A stretch of DNA of 64,000 nt from Nostoc sp. MG11 (GTDB lineage Bacteria > Cyanobacteriota > Cyanobacteriia > Cyanobacteriales > Nostocaceae). Under the pieces are notes generated by a model. The model saw only the letters and a list, made by a program, of their open reading frames with translations, was not told where the DNA came from and did not search any database. The stretch covers positions 1 through 64,000 of the forward strand of contig NZ_JACXXN010000029.1 in assembly GCF_014904695.1 (NCBI RefSeq), given 5' to 3'. Of this stretch, positions 63,294-64,000 are shown piece by piece; the stretch's first letter is position 1; every line of letters starts with the position of its first letter. The position numbers and the translations under genes were made by a program.

Positions 63294-64000
63294 ATGTCAG
63301 GGATAACTCAAGATTGGCGGTGTTGGTGTAGTAGTTTTGTGATATGGGGTGTGTTAATTGCTTCCTTGCAAGAGTGTGTTATTGCCCAAATTACCCCGGA
63401 TGGCACCTTGCCTAATAACTCTAGTATTACAAGAGATGGGAACATCTTCAATATCACTGGAGGAACACAAGCAGGAAGTAATTTGTTCCACAGTTTTGGG
63501 GAGTTTTCTGTGCCTAATGATGGCACTGCTTCCTTTAATAATGCTGGGGATATTCAGAATATAATTAGCCGCGTAACTGGTGGGTCAGTTTCTAACATTG
63601 ATGGGTTAATTCGCGCTAATAATACAGCTAATCTGTTTTTGATTAATCCTAATGGGATTATTTTTGGGCGTAATGCTTCGTTGAATATTGGTGGTTCTTT
63701 TGTAGCGACTACTGTCAATGCGATCGGCTTTGACAATCAAGGTTTCTTTAGTGCTGACAATCCTAATACTCCTGAACTTCTGACGGTCAATCCTTCAGCT
63801 TTACTATTTAATCAAATTCGTGCTACATCTATCCAAAATAACTCAGTTGCAGACTCCGGTTTAAATCCATCTTCTGAGTTTACTGCTACGGGGTTACGTG
63901 TACCAGATGGCAGGAGTTTGCTGCTGGTAGGCGGTGATATCAATATGGATGGTGGAGGATTGTTTGCTTTTGGTGGGCGAGTCGAGTTAGGCGGGTTAGC
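63294..64000 (+). CDS. Filamentous-haemagglutinin-type TPS-secreted protein, start only
   Basis: From ATG 63294 the frame is open to the window edge (235 codons). After a signal region (FVIWGVLIASLQECVIAQI) it has the two-partner-secretion domain: GGTQAGSNLFHSFGEFSVPN, ISRVTGGSVSNIDGLIRANN and LFLINPNGIIFGRNASLNIG. This domain leads export through a TpsB pore and forms a beta-helix. It is the effector at the end of the sigma-DUF1822-CHASE2-DUF928 operon. Confidence 0.9.
   Translation, partial: MSGITQDWRCWCSSFVIWGVLIASLQECVIAQITPDGTLPNNSSITRDGNIFNITGGTQAGSNLFHSFGEFSVPNDGTASFNNAGDIQNIISRVTGGSVSNIDGLIRANNTANLFLINPNGIIFGRNASLNIGGSFVATTVNAIGFDNQGFFSADNPNTPELLTVNPSALLFNQIRATSIQNNSVADSGLNPSSEFTATGLRVPDGRSLLLVGGDINMDGGGLFAFGGRVELGGL

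Overview
The window looks like chromosome of a filamentous, probably heterocyst-forming cyanobacterium (Nostocales: Nostoc, Calothrix or Tolypothrix type). This rests on many GCGATCGC (HIP1-like) sites, heptanucleotide tandem repeats between genes, a nifE-like nitrogenase-cofactor gene, DUF4058 and DUF1822/CHASE2/DUF928 families, a PEP-CTERM protein and cyanobacterial-type NHLP peptide-export genes. No rRNA, tRNA or CRISPR array was seen. The species cannot be named from the sequence alone.

Positions 1-4.7 kb: a truncated gene at the edge, repeats, a Rieske oxygenase with a WYL regulator, an IS4-type transposase stub and a nifE-like pseudogene (early stop plus a one-base deletion).

Positions 4.8-35 kb form a sulfur-scavenging island. 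It holds two SsuA-type sulfonate-binding lipoproteins, a TauD-like dioxygenase, a CmcJ-like oxygenase, a glutathione transferase, a formylglycine-generating enzyme next to a type I arylsulfatase, a BASS-type anion transporter, a D-2-hydroxyacid dehydrogenase, an SDR and an MFS exporter. Its most unusual part is an AprA-like flavoprotein, an AprB-like 2[4Fe-4S] ferredoxin, a HEAT-repeat protein, DUF4058 and an Mrp/NBP35 ATPase downstream of the second ssuA. An AT-rich cassette (HAD phosphatase, methyltransferase, GNAT, Fos-like glyoxalase) lies between the flavoprotein and ferredoxin genes. Similar HAD/GNAT(/methyltransferase) groups occur at 9.0-10.1 kb and 14.1-16.7 kb. The island is decaying: racemase, nitroreductase, FAD/metallo-hydrolase and two tauD remnants are broken. 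A 26-bp sequence recurs upstream of at least four of its genes and may be a shared operator.

Positions 35.07-37.98 kb: a 2.9-kb unit bounded by 27-bp perfect inverted repeats. It carries an ISKra4-type transposase in two overlapping frames, a pRiA4b ORF-3-like gene and a frameshifted tyrosine recombinase. It cuts off a tauD 3' end.

Positions 38.1-57.3 kb: a RiPP/NHLP peptide-export locus. A long minus-strand array encodes two NHLP ABC transporters, an HlyD-like adaptor, a double cyclic-nucleotide-domain protein, a HExxH protein, a MinD/ParA ATPase, a large APC-like membrane protein and a Cache-HAMP sensor. Facing it is an NHLP-leader precursor whose predicted core has no cysteine or serine, a second gene behind a duplicated copy of the precursor promoter, and a PEP-CTERM subtilase. 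Only the last ~35 codons of a LanM-type lanthipeptide synthetase remain. An AraC-type regulator closes the region.

Positions 58.3-64 kb: a plus-strand operon encoding a sigma-70-like protein, DUF1822, a CHAT-CHASE2 membrane protein, DUF928 and the start of a filamentous-haemagglutinin-type secreted protein that runs off the window.
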